Source of the DNA: Pseudobdellovibrionaceae bacterium
GTDB lineage: Bacteria; Bdellovibrionota; Bdellovibrionia; Bdellovibrionales; JAMPXM01
Length of the DNA stretch: 8,031 nucleotides
Assembly: GCA_016791465.1 (NCBI GenBank)
Contig: JAEUWE010000408.1
Location: forward strand, 1-8,031
Direction: 5' to 3'
Both the position numbers and the translations under genes were made by a program. Below the pieces are notes generated by a model. That model was not told the DNA's origin. It saw nothing but the letters and a program-made list of their open reading frames with translations, and did not search any database. Below, in pieces: positions 1-6,512 of the stretch. Positions within the stretch are counted from its first letter, which is position 1. Every line of letters starts with the position of its first letter.

Positions 1-553
1 TATCCAAGGAGCGGAACTGGATCGGCGAAGTCTGCGATCTAAGGAAGTGGTGCTCGTCCAAATAGAACGTATCCTGCATATCTCGCGCTTGGTGATCCTT
101 TGGAACGTTCAGACCTTCAAAATTATAGCGGACTGTTTCAATCACAGGTCCAGTTCGGTTCGAATTCCCCATGCGCGAGAGAATCATCGCGATTTCATCC
201 ATCTCAAGACTCACCGGATGCTCAGCCCCCTTTTCGACTGGCACACCGGGCAAAGTCAGATCAAGCATCTCGCTTTTCAGCTTCGCTTCAAGCTCGCGAG
301 CCTTTAGTCGCTCTTCACATTCCGCATAGGTGCCTTCGAGCGCTTGCTTCGCCTCATTGACAAGTTTTCCAGCGATCGGCTTTTCCGCCGGCGGGAGACC
401 ACCCATCTCCTTCATCACCGATTGAAAGCTCCCGGTCTTACCCAGGAACTTCACCTTCAGTTCATAGAGATCGCGACTGTTTTCGGCCGCCTTGAACGCC
501 GTTTCAGCTTCAAGGCGAATGGAATCGATTTTAGTTTTCATCTGGTCTGTCAT
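1..553 (-). CDS. pheS: Phenylalanyl-tRNA synthetase alpha subunit, N-terminal 184 residues (runs off the left edge)
   Basis: This is the alpha subunit of the cytoplasmic alpha2beta2 enzyme that charges tRNA-Phe. Reading leftward from ATG 553-551 gives 184 residues without a stop. Residues 1-100 are charged and helical, as expected for the tRNA-binding coiled coil, and include the family-like segment ELKVKFLGKTG (31-41) followed by a GKLVNEAK stretch (62-69). Residues about 110-184 enter the class II catalytic core: EHPVSLEMDEI, then TGPVIE (134-139), YNFEGLNVPKDH (143-154) and ARDMQDTFYL (156-165), the usual PheS block. The usual HPAR here reads HQAR. The start is uncertain: no clear Shine-Dalgarno precedes ATG 553, an in-frame ATG lies at 541 (MKTKIDSI) and another at 586. 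The catalytic remainder and any pheT lie outside the window. Identity is secure from the motif block; the start is not. Confidence 0.93.
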   Translation of the reverse strand, partial: MTDQMKTKIDSIRLEAETAFKAAENSRDLYELKVKFLGKTGSFQSVMKEMGGLPPAEKPIAGKLVNEAKQALEGTYAECEERLKARELEAKLKSEMLDLTLPGVPVEKGAEHPVSLEMDEIAMILSRMGNSNRTGPVIETVRYNFEGLNVPKDHQARDMQDTFYLDEHHFLRSQTSPIQFRSLD

Positions 554-562
554 GATGGGTGA

Positions 563-609
563 AATATTCAATGATTTCGCGATCATTCTCAAATATAAAA
601 CAAAGCGAC
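563..609. promoter_or_regulatory. AT-rich divergent gap between pheS and rsmG, candidate back-to-back -10 boxes
   Basis: The gap between the two divergent starts contains an AT-rich run at 591-600. On the + strand TATAAA (594-599) lies 10 nt before the rsmG ATG at 610. On the - strand TATATT (597-592) overlaps it and would start a pheS leader of roughly 30 nt. No convincing -35 hexamer stands at the right distance on either strand, so this rests on the -10-like sequences and gene orientation only. Confidence 0.3.
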
Positions 610-1482
610 ATGGCTCATAAAAATCGCTCCAACTGGAGCCCCTACAAAGCAAAGCGAAAACCCCAGGCCGCAAGCGACAACACCGCTGCCGGTGCCCAAG
701 GGTCAGGCAGTTTAAAGGGAAAGCACCGCCGTTCGGAGGAATCCTTCTCCCTTGACGAGGCCGAAGATCGCCTTCGCGACGTCTTTGAACGCCATGGCCT
801 TAAAGACTTTCCTCACGCAAAGCGTCGAACTCTCGCCCGCTTCTACATGCTTCTCATGGACAATCAGAACGAACGGAACTTCACACGCCTCCTCACTCTG
901 CGCGATGTCGGGATCAAACACTTCGTCGACTGCCTCGTGGTGCCGGAGCTGCTTCAACAAAATGGAGTGCCACTCCTATTCCCGCTTCTCGATGTCGGAA
1001 CAGGTCCCGGTTTTCCCGGAATCCCACTTAAAATTCTTTTGCCCGAAGAACGCATCATCCTGGCTGAAGGCGTGCAGAAGCGAGTTGAGTTTTTAAAGTC
1101 GATCCGCGACGAACTTGGCCTTGGCTCCCCTGAGGCGCCGCTCGATATCCTTGGTCGCAATATCAATAGCGAAGTGTTCTTGCCCGTTCGCGGCGTGATC
1201 ACTCGCGCCGTTGAAGACGCCTCAAACACGCTAGGAAATGTGATCAACACACTGCAAACCGGTGGACGTGTCTATCTGATGAAAGGGCCGAACTGTGGTC
1301 CTGAGATTCCGATGGCGCTTGAAAAGTGGTCGGAGTACTACCGACTTGAAAAGGACATTGCCTACACACTTGCCGGAACGCCGCACGAGCGCCGTCTCCT
1401 GGTTTTCCAAAAACTAAAGCCGTACCCACTCCCCGATTTTGAAGAGCTCGATCTCGCCTGGGAGCGCGAGCATGGGCAATAG
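610..1482 (+). CDS. rsmG: 16S rRNA (guanine-527-N7)-methyltransferase RsmG (GidB) with N-terminal extension
   Basis: A cytoplasmic SAM-dependent methyltransferase that modifies G527 of 16S rRNA. From ATG 610 the protein is 290 residues. The family landmarks are in order: an NFTRLLTLRDVGIKHFVDCL segment (90-109), corresponding to the usual NLT...RH..DSL block; SAM motif I LLDVGTGPGFPGIPL (126-140); an acidic residue after the next strand (LAEGVQKR, E153); ITRAVEDA (197-204); and the late GGRVYLMKG (218-226). Residues 1-48 are an extra basic, Ser/Gly/Ala-rich and probably disordered tail; RsmG is usually about 205-250 residues. The start is ambiguous. ATG 610 has no good ribosome site but a -10-like box just upstream. 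ATG 571 has GGTGA 8 nt upstream, and GTG 559 is also in frame, but both would nearly abut the divergent pheS start. The stop overlaps the start of the S9 peptidase gene by 11 nt, so the two are probably one transcript. Confidence 0.9.
   Translation: MAHKNRSNWSPYKAKRKPQAASDNTAAGAQGSGSLKGKHRRSEESFSLDEAEDRLRDVFERHGLKDFPHAKRRTLARFYMLLMDNQNERNFTRLLTLRDVGIKHFVDCLVVPELLQQNGVPLLFPLLDVGTGPGFPGIPLKILLPEERIILAEGVQKRVEFLKSIRDELGLGSPEAPLDILGRNINSEVFLPVRGVITRAVEDASNTLGNVINTLQTGGRVYLMKGPNCGPEIPMALEKWSEYYRLEKDIAYTLAGTPHERRLLVFQKLKPYPLPDFEELDLAWEREHGQ
1460..1464 (+). promoter_or_regulatory. Ribosome binding site (GGGAG) for the S9 peptidase, inside the rsmG end
   Basis: GGGAG lies 7 nt before ATG 1472, within the last codons of rsmG. 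It favours this ATG over the in-frame TTG at 1439, which has no comparable site. Confidence 0.6.
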
Positions 1483-3337
1483 CCTCAATCTTCGCAAATA
1501 CTTCGAGGCGTTCCCACTTAAAAACATCTTCTTCTCCGATGATGGCCAGCGGGCCTTCTTTATCGAGGAAACGGCGACAGGCGAGCGACGACTCAAAGGC
1601 CTCGACTGTTACACAAAGACCGACGACGCAGATCTCAAGATCGCAAATGCCGAATTGCTCAGTCCTGAGAACTTCGCCGGTCGCGCCATCATCCCAGCTG
1701 GATACTCATCCCGGCACGATCTCGTTTTCTTTCTACTCGATCAAGCAAACGAGGAGAAATACAACCTCTACTGTCTCGACCTCAAGCTGCCTTTCAACGA
1801 ACGCCGCCTCACACAGCTCACTCATGTCGAACTCGCGCTAAGCCCCAAAATTACCGACAACCAGATCTGGTTTCTGAACCGCCAGGCCGCCAAAGAGAAA
1901 GGCCAATTCAACACATCCCTCTGCTCGCTCGATCTCACATCAAAGAAAGTCACGACCCACGGTTCCGACGAAACTTGGGACTACAAGCTCAACTACGCCA
2001 CCGTCCGACCGTACGGCGAGAATACCGTCGTTGCATTCCTTGATTTCAAAGGTCAACGCCAAAAACTTCAGCTCTTTTCTATCGATCTACAATCGTGGAA
2101 GAAAAAGCCGCTGTTGCCGGACTCCATGATCAGCAACAGCAACTGGTTTGCCGCAAGACCGATCACAAATGACGTCGCGTACTTTCAGAGCAATGTTTCT
2201 GGTTTTGAGAATATCTATGAGATCAATCTTCAAACCCGAGCACTCAAGCAGATCACCGATCTCAAAGAAAAAAACAACTGCGGTGTTATCTCTGACGGCA
2301 ACCGCCCGATCGTGTTTGTTTCAACTGAAGATCTCGCAACGCGAACGACAACGACTGTGCTCAGCACACTCAATCACGAAGTGATCTTCAAAGAGACATC
2401 TCTCGGCGAGGTCGTCTTTATCAGTCTGCCTCATGCACTTTGGATTCGACAGACCTCGATGACATCAGGCTCGCGCTACAGGCGACTTCACCCTACTCCA
2501 AGAGCCCATTTCACTCCGACTCAAGCCAATATGAGTGAACTTATTCATTGTAGCCGTGAAGCCCTCAGCTATAAATCCTTCGACGGACTCGACATTCCAG
2601 CACTCTTGTTTATGCCCAAAGGCAAACTCCGAGGCGCTCTCGTCATCAGTTTCTACGGCGGAAATGACGTTTACCTTCAGCACTATCAAATGTTTCTCGA
2701 GCATGGCATCGCCGTCCTTAGCCCCGCTGTGCGCGGGAGTTGGGGATGGCCCAAAGCTTGGGAGGATTTGATTCGCGGCGACCTTGGTGGAAATGAAATT
2801 CTCGACGTCATCTGGGGCGCACGCTTTTTAAGAGATCGACTGAAACTTCCCGAAAACAAAATCATCGTCGAAGGCGGAAGCCACGGCGGCTACTCCACTC
2901 TTCGTACAATGACCTTTCCCAATCCGTACAACGGCGTCGACACAAGCTTCAATTTCGCAGGCGGCATCTGCTGGGCCGGATTTGCCGACCTCAACAAGTT
3001 CTATGAAGACTCATGGATCTCGGACTGGCTTGTCGACTTCCTTGGTCCCTTCAATGAGGCCAAGTACCGCGATCGTTCGCCTGTTCAACACATGGATAAA
3101 CTCCGCGGACCGCTTTACATCTCGCACGGCGCCAATGATCGGCGCGTTCCAATCAGCTCCATGACCGAGTTCATCGAAAAGCTCCCCAGAACACCTTTTA
3201 AACACCGAGTCGTTATTCAAGATGGCGAAGGCCACGGTGCAGCAGGTCTCGAAACCGAACTCAAACACCTCGCTCAGATGTTCGACACAATCGATGATTG
3301 GCTCGATTCTGTAGACAGCGTCCACGTCTCAACCTGA
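1472..3337 (+). CDS. S9 family (prolyl oligopeptidase-type) serine peptidase
   Basis: A 621-residue, probably cytoplasmic peptidase (no signal peptide) of the prolyl-oligopeptidase/acylaminoacyl-peptidase type, which cuts short peptides rather than folded proteins. Residues about 1-365 have the alternating strand pattern and repeated 'LYCLDL', 'LFSIDL', 'IYEINL' segments of a beta-propeller gate. Residues about 385-621 form the alpha/beta-hydrolase domain. It contains a GALVISFYGG strand (about 394-403), the nucleophile elbow GGSHGG (Ser470 by codon position 2879-2881), Asp556 in SHGANDRRVP, and His588 in GEGHG, so the triad is complete. The start is ATG 1472, overlapping the rsmG stop by 11 nt with GGGAG upstream. 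Pairing with rsmG suggests co-expression with housekeeping genes but not a shared pathway. The exact specificity (dipeptidyl-, oligo- or acylaminoacyl-peptidase) cannot be assigned from the motifs, so no symbol is given. Confidence 0.9.
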   Translation: MGNSLNLRKYFEAFPLKNIFFSDDGQRAFFIEETATGERRLKGLDCYTKTDDADLKIANAELLSPENFAGRAIIPAGYSSRHDLVFFLLDQANEEKYNLYCLDLKLPFNERRLTQLTHVELALSPKITDNQIWFLNRQAAKEKGQFNTSLCSLDLTSKKVTTHGSDETWDYKLNYATVRPYGENTVVAFLDFKGQRQKLQLFSIDLQSWKKKPLLPDSMISNSNWFAARPITNDVAYFQSNVSGFENIYEINLQTRALKQITDLKEKNNCGVISDGNRPIVFVSTEDLATRTTTTVLSTLNHEVIFKETSLGEVVFISLPHALWIRQTSMTSGSRYRRLHPTPRAHFTPTQANMSELIHCSREALSYKSFDGLDIPALLFMPKGKLRGALVISFYGGNDVYLQHYQMFLEHGIAVLSPAVRGSWGWPKAWEDLIRGDLGGNEILDVIWGARFLRDRLKLPENKIIVEGGSHGGYSTLRTMTFPNPYNGVDTSFNFAGGICWAGFADLNKFYEDSWISDWLVDFLGPFNEAKYRDRSPVQHMDKLRGPLYISHGANDRRVPISSMTEFIEKLPRTPFKHRVVIQDGEGHGAAGLETELKHLAQMFDTIDDWLDSVDSVHVST

Positions 3338-3387
3338 GACTTAAGTGCATTCACATCAAGCCCCCAAGAGCGCCATCCGATGAGAGA

Positions 3388-3400
3388 CCCCGATGGGGGA
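3388..3400 (+). promoter_or_regulatory. rfbC ribosome binding site within a small possible hairpin
   Basis: GGGGGA (3395-3400) is 6 nt before ATG 3407 and decides that start over the in-frame ATG at 3380. CCCC (3388-3391) can pair with GGGG of this site across a GAT loop, and a CCCCC run at 3361-3365 is a rival partner. The pairing could partly mask the ribosome site. The stem is short and a regulatory role is only a possibility. Confidence 0.45.
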
Positions 3401-3406
3401 CTTACC

Positions 3407-4003
3407 ATGAAAACTGAAACACTTGGCAAATTCGACACTTTAGGCTCAGACAACGAACCCCCCACTCTCATTCGCTCAAACGTGTTTCATGATTCACGTG
3501 GTTTTTTTACCGAGGTGACAAAGAGCTCGGTCCTCAAGAGCTCCGGCATCATGTCTCAATTCGTTCAAGACAATCGGTCGCGTTCAATCCCCAAAGTCAT
3601 TCGCGGAATGCATGCTCAACTTGGCCCGGCCCAAGCAAAACTCGTCTCATGCCTTCGCGGTTCGATCTTTGATGTCATTGTCGACATTCGACCTGAGTCG
3701 GCGACTTTCGGAAAGTTCGAAGGCGTCACTCTTAAAGAAGATGACGGTGTCTCCCTCTATGTTCCAATTGGCTTTGCACATGGCTTTTGTGTTTTAGGAG
3801 ACCAACCGGCCGACGTCTTCTACAAAGTCTCGGCCGAGTGGAGCCCAACCTCCGAAGTCGGCGTTCGCTTTGACGACCCAACGCTCAAAATTCCATGGCC
3901 AGTTTCAAACCCTATCGTTTCCGAAAAGGACCGCAAGCTCCCAAGCTTTTCTGAACTCGCGAACTTTCTGAATGAACGTCACGCCGTTCGTGCGGCTGGT
4001 TAA
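3407..4003 (+). CDS. rfbC: dTDP-4-dehydrorhamnose 3,5-epimerase
   Basis: This cupin-fold enzyme epimerises dTDP-4-keto-6-deoxy-D-glucose at C3 and C5, the third step of dTDP-L-rhamnose synthesis for surface polysaccharide. The 198-residue product is of family-typical length. Visible motifs are DSRGFFTEV (29-37), FVQDNRSRS (52-60), VIRGMHAQ with the catalytic His69, QAKLV with Lys78, FDVIVDIR (88-95), TFGKF (100-104), VPIGFAHGF (119-127, His125), and the FYK segment whose Tyr139 aligns with the catalytic Tyr of characterised RmlC proteins. DDPTLKIPWP near the C-terminus completes the signature. ATG 3407 is chosen for its GGGGGA ribosome site. The gene follows the S9 peptidase by 69 nt without an obvious terminator. 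rfbD, the next pathway step, begins 3.8 kb further on, beyond an opposing gene pair. The 3' end lies 4 bases from the end of the metalloprotease gene on the other strand. Confidence 0.95.
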   Translation: MKTETLGKFDTLGSDNEPPTLIRSNVFHDSRGFFTEVTKSSVLKSSGIMSQFVQDNRSRSIPKVIRGMHAQLGPAQAKLVSCLRGSIFDVIVDIRPESATFGKFEGVTLKEDDGVSLYVPIGFAHGFCVLGDQPADVFYKVSAEWSPTSEVGVRFDDPTLKIPWPVSNPIVSEKDRKLPSFSELANFLNERHAVRAAG

Positions 4004-4007
4004 AAAG

Positions 4008-5441
4008 CTACCTATCCTCGAGATCAAAACAATCCGCGACATTCTTCTCGATCTCAACATTGATATGTGAGAACGACGCCGGTGCATAGCCGGGCAGTAG
4101 CGCCAAATCGCCACGCAAGCGCAAAGTTCCACTCGCATTCGGATCAACTATGCCAGAAAACGAAAAAAGTCTCATCTCGCTTTCGGGGTCTAGTGGATCA
4201 ATCCATTTTGCACTTCGAAAGACCTTCGCTCGAAAAACCGGCACCCCAAACGAATGAATGCTTTCAGCTAAACGAAATTGAACATCAGACGTCAGCGCAT
4301 AGTTCCACACTGTCGCATCGGTCATCGGCCGATGGGTCGCCGTCGGCGCCCCAAGTTCGATACGATCGGGAAGCGTCAAGAGCGGTTCCAACGTCGGCGA
4401 TGGCGTCACAACGCCGATCGGCGCAAAACGTAAATCAAGTTCCTCACCAGGTGTTACGCAAATTCCGGGATCCAATCCACCGACCTTCAAGGATCCAAGA
4501 TCTTTTCCTTGCGCCAATCGCGAAACTAAAGACCGATAGAGCGACGTCTGCTTTAAATCCCAATACCTCCAAACATCCATATTGGCCGCATAGCGAAGCT
4601 CCAAGGTCGTATCATCGCGCTGGGTGTTTTTTAAACCCATCACCGTGAGAGCAGGATAGCGAGACATCGGACTTGGATTCTCGATGTGCGAAAAACCTAG
4701 CACATGCGCCAACTCGTGAAAAAACAGGGCCCGACCATCAACATCAAACCGCCCGCCCTTCGCATCGCGAAGATAGCGCGCGTCCCCCGAATCAAAATCA
4801 ATATTGAGCTGCGGGTTAAAAACAATCACTGGCATAGATGCGCTGTCGTGCCGATAGTAAAGCCCAAGAACGATCTGCGGCAGATTGGTGCCGGTCCCAG
4901 TTAAGGCCGACCTGGGCAACTGTTTAAATGGAAAAACCGCGGCGTCACCGATTGCGACAAGAAGGTCGCAATCCGAATAGGCGGCTCGCTCTTGAGAACC
5001 AAGATCGACCTTCAATGTCTGAACTAGTACTTCAAGCGGTCGAGAAGTGCCATTTGCTCCCGACACTCGATCCATAAAGATATCGAGAGCTTTTTGAAAG
5101 CCGACAGACTGGCTTGGAAATTTCTGATCGATACAAATATTCAACGAACGATAGAGAAAAACGGTGTCATTGATGAATAGCTTCGTCTCGGCCACTCGCC
5201 GCGACAGTTGCAAGGCCTGCGGCTTCGGCCGTACGAGGGGAAGACGAAACGCAACTGGAAGCTCCTGTTCCGAAACAGCAAGTGATTCACGCAATATATC
5301 GTCTGTTCCCCATGAGCTTCCCTCAGCTTCCGAGATCGTATGCTCAAGCTCGATGACAGGGGCACCTAACGTCGAACTCGAAACAAAGGAGAGAAAAACA
5401 ACAAAAAATAAACGTCCAAGCATCACTCGACCTTCTGTCAT
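4008..5441 (-). CDS. Secreted metzincin-type zinc metalloprotease
   Basis: A 477-residue predicted exported protein. The N-terminus has a basic n-region, a hydrophobic core LFFVVFLSFV (11-20) and a small-residue end with a likely cut near Ala27 (SSSTLGA). The zinc site is HELAHVLGFSH, H242-E243-H246-G249-H252, the extended HExxHxxGxxH of metzincins. VMGL at 267-270 puts Met268 at a plausible Met-turn. Four cysteines (103, 158, 328, 471) allow disulfides, consistent with a periplasmic or extracellular location. Residues about 28-160 may be a propeptide plus the start of the fold; residues about 300-477 form a C-terminal region I do not recognise. The start at ATG 5441 overlaps the regulator's stop as ATGA, with GGAG 5 nt upstream. 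ATG 5423, with AAGG 7 nt upstream, is a good alternative giving a more compact signal peptide. The substrate is unknown; prey, host or own envelope proteins are all possible. The protease class is well supported, the specific family is not. Confidence 0.85.
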   Translation of the reverse strand: MTEGRVMLGRLFFVVFLSFVSSSTLGAPVIELEHTISEAEGSSWGTDDILRESLAVSEQELPVAFRLPLVRPKPQALQLSRRVAETKLFINDTVFLYRSLNICIDQKFPSQSVGFQKALDIFMDRVSGANGTSRPLEVLVQTLKVDLGSQERAAYSDCDLLVAIGDAAVFPFKQLPRSALTGTGTNLPQIVLGLYYRHDSASMPVIVFNPQLNIDFDSGDARYLRDAKGGRFDVDGRALFFHELAHVLGFSHIENPSPMSRYPALTVMGLKNTQRDDTTLELRYAANMDVWRYWDLKQTSLYRSLVSRLAQGKDLGSLKVGGLDPGICVTPGEELDLRFAPIGVVTPSPTLEPLLTLPDRIELGAPTATHRPMTDATVWNYALTSDVQFRLAESIHSFGVPVFRAKVFRSAKWIDPLDPESEMRLFSFSGIVDPNASGTLRLRGDLALLPGYAPASFSHINVEIEKNVADCFDLEDR

Positions 5442-5450
5442 ACAAACTCC
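5438..5450 (-). promoter_or_regulatory. Stop/start ATGA overlap with GGAG site coupling regulator and metalloprotease
   Basis: The regulator's TGA (5440-5438) overlaps the metalloprotease ATG (5441-5439). GGAG at 5450-5447 precedes that ATG by 5 nt. This is a standard arrangement for translational coupling, so the two products should be made together from one mRNA. Confidence 0.65.
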
Positions 5451-6433
5451 GCCAGCTGCCAACCAATATGAATCAATGTCTCCGGATCACCGCTGCTTTT
5501 GACCTCTGCTCGAATGCGCTCACGCAGCTCTGCTATCCAGCCAACGATCTTTTCTTTACTCTCATGAGTCAGCGCATGCTGTTCAACTTTATGAAACCCA
5601 GGGCGCTCCAACATCTCAACCGACCGACTAAACCAGTAGCGATGAATTCTTTCGATTTGCCCCGATGAGAGCGACGGAATCGCGTAGAACTGACTTGGAT
5701 TCGCATGAAACTTCGCTTGCCGTATCTCGACAAGCCGCAGCCGAACCAGCGTATCAAGCGATCCGACGACAGCGTCTCTCAGAACGCCAGTCTTGCGACT
5801 AATACGGTCAATCTGATGACTCATGGATGGACCGCTGGCCACATCAGGAAGCCTTAAGGCCGTCAATACCGTCGGCGTCCATGGATCAGCGAAAAAGAGC
5901 GAGTAGAGATGGGGAGCAACTTTCTTAAATCCAAGGTCGCCAATGTCGAAGGGAACCGCGATTGTCGCAAGCATCGCTTCGAGCCTTCCAGACAAGAGAT
6001 CAATCGCACGCAGCCAATGCGCGAGCGGAATATCTCGGCGCCCGGACTCCCAGTGATGATAAGACGACGCAGTTCCAAGACCCAACAGCGCAGCCGTCTC
6101 GGCCAGCGTTCGGTCGCCTCGTAGCGCCACTAGAAACGGACAGAGCCATTTCTCCTGAATGGCCAATCGGCTGACCTGACCTTTGAACGCTTTCAAGTCA
6201 GCAACGACTCGCGGTGCAAAAACCGCTTCGCTCAAATCTCGGAGCTGTACACCGCTCGCTTGCAAAGCCGACAAGAACCGCGACGCACGCACCGAGCTCT
6301 CGCCAACCTCGACCAAGAGCCGGTTTGCCAACGCCTCATATCGATCCGCCGTCTTTTCAGACGTCTCGTTTACTGCCGCCATCTTCGATTTTAGCGGCCG
6401 CCGCCGTACAGAATCAGAACTGTAAAAATCCAT
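5438..6433 (-). CDS. HTH transcriptional regulator with TIGR02147/DUF4423-like C-terminal region
   Basis: A 331-residue cytoplasmic protein without signal peptide or membrane segment, probably a DNA-binding regulator. Residues about 30-95 are helical and unassigned. Residues about 107-155 (TLAETAALLGLGTASSYHHWESGRRDIPL onward, split as TLAETAALLGLG and HHWESGRRDIP) look like an XRE-type helix-turn-helix ending in a W-E-x-G-R segment. Residues about 172-331 resemble TIGR02147/DUF4423: a winged-helix-like stretch (SRKTGVLRDAVVGSLDTL, then RLRLVEI), an IPSLSSGQIERIHRYW segment (252-267) and a late helix in ELRERIRAEVKSSGDPETL (302-320). The family match is from memory of its pattern, not a search. 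ATG 6433 is preferred over TTG 6448; ATG 6382 is also possible, and none has a strong ribosome site. The gene overlaps the secreted metalloprotease downstream and has an inverted repeat over its candidate promoter, which suggests autoregulation and control of the protease. Confidence 0.7.
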   Translation of the reverse strand: MDFYSSDSVRRRPLKSKMAAVNETSEKTADRYEALANRLLVEVGESSVRASRFLSALQASGVQLRDLSEAVFAPRVVADLKAFKGQVSRLAIQEKWLCPFLVALRGDRTLAETAALLGLGTASSYHHWESGRRDIPLAHWLRAIDLLSGRLEAMLATIAVPFDIGDLGFKKVAPHLYSLFFADPWTPTVLTALRLPDVASGPSMSHQIDRISRKTGVLRDAVVGSLDTLVRLRLVEIRQAKFHANPSQFYAIPSLSSGQIERIHRYWFSRSVEMLERPGFHKVEQHALTHESKEKIVGWIAELRERIRAEVKSSGDPETLIHIGWQLAEFV

Positions 6434-6439
6434 GCCAAA

Positions 6440-6467
6440 TCTATACAAATTTTTTGTACAGGGGCAA
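6440..6467 (-). promoter_or_regulatory. Candidate promoter of the regulator-metalloprotease unit
   Basis: On the - strand TTGCCC (6467-6462) and TATAGA (6445-6440) are separated by 16 nt, each matching 4 or more of 6 consensus positions. The -10 box is 6 nt before ATG 6433, so transcription would begin at or next to the start codon. That fits the lack of a ribosome site. Confidence 0.45.
6442..6460. repeat. Inverted repeat, candidate operator
   Basis: TACAAA (6444-6449), TTT, TTTGTA (6453-6458) form a perfect 6-nt dyad. It extends to 8 nt arms with one mismatch at 6443/6459. It overlaps the regulator's candidate -10 box and spacer, the place for a repressor site. The likeliest ligand is the adjacent HTH protein, by inference from position. 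The dyad is AT-rich and could occur by chance; it is not followed by a T-run typical of a terminator on either strand. Confidence 0.45.
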
Positions 6468-6500
6468 AGTCTTAGTTCATTCTAATGCCGCGTCAGAACT

Positions 6501-6506
6501 TATAAT
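6501..6506 (+). promoter_or_regulatory. Perfect -10 box (TATAAT) for the glycosyltransferase, leaderless arrangement
   Basis: TATAAT ends 6 nt before ATG 6513, so the predicted first transcribed base is the A of the start codon or its neighbour. No good -35 is present at 16-18 nt. TTCATT at 6476-6481 is a weak candidate with a 19-nt spacer. The missing Shine-Dalgarno is consistent with a leaderless mRNA. Confidence 0.45.
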
Positions 6507-6512
6507 CAGAGA

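Noticed and set aside
47..562. Several + strand frames of 70-90 codons over the left end
   Set aside because: They are antisense to the pheS coding sequence, which explains the region completely.
954..1250. A - strand frame of 98 codons inside rsmG
   Set aside because: Antisense shadow of a conserved methyltransferase; no start signal and no recognisable domain.
1439..1471. Earlier TTG start for the S9 peptidase
   Set aside because: ATG 1472 has GGGAG at proper spacing, and the extra 11 residues would only lengthen the overlap with rsmG.
3824..3844. RfbC appears to lack a catalytic Tyr because a Trp stands in the SAEW segment
   Set aside because: Counting through recalled RmlC sequences places the catalytic Tyr earlier, in the F-Y-K segment, where this protein has Tyr139. 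The active site looks intact.
4067..4648. A 193-codon open frame on the + strand antisense to the metalloprotease
   Set aside because: It lies wholly inside a gene with clear signal peptide and zinc motif, has no ribosome site and its translation is Ser/Pro/Arg-rich without motifs, as for a shadow frame.
6442..6460. Reading the inverted repeat as a bidirectional terminator
   Set aside because: The stem is six A/T-rich pairs without a following T-run, and it lies upstream of both divergent genes, so an operator fits better.
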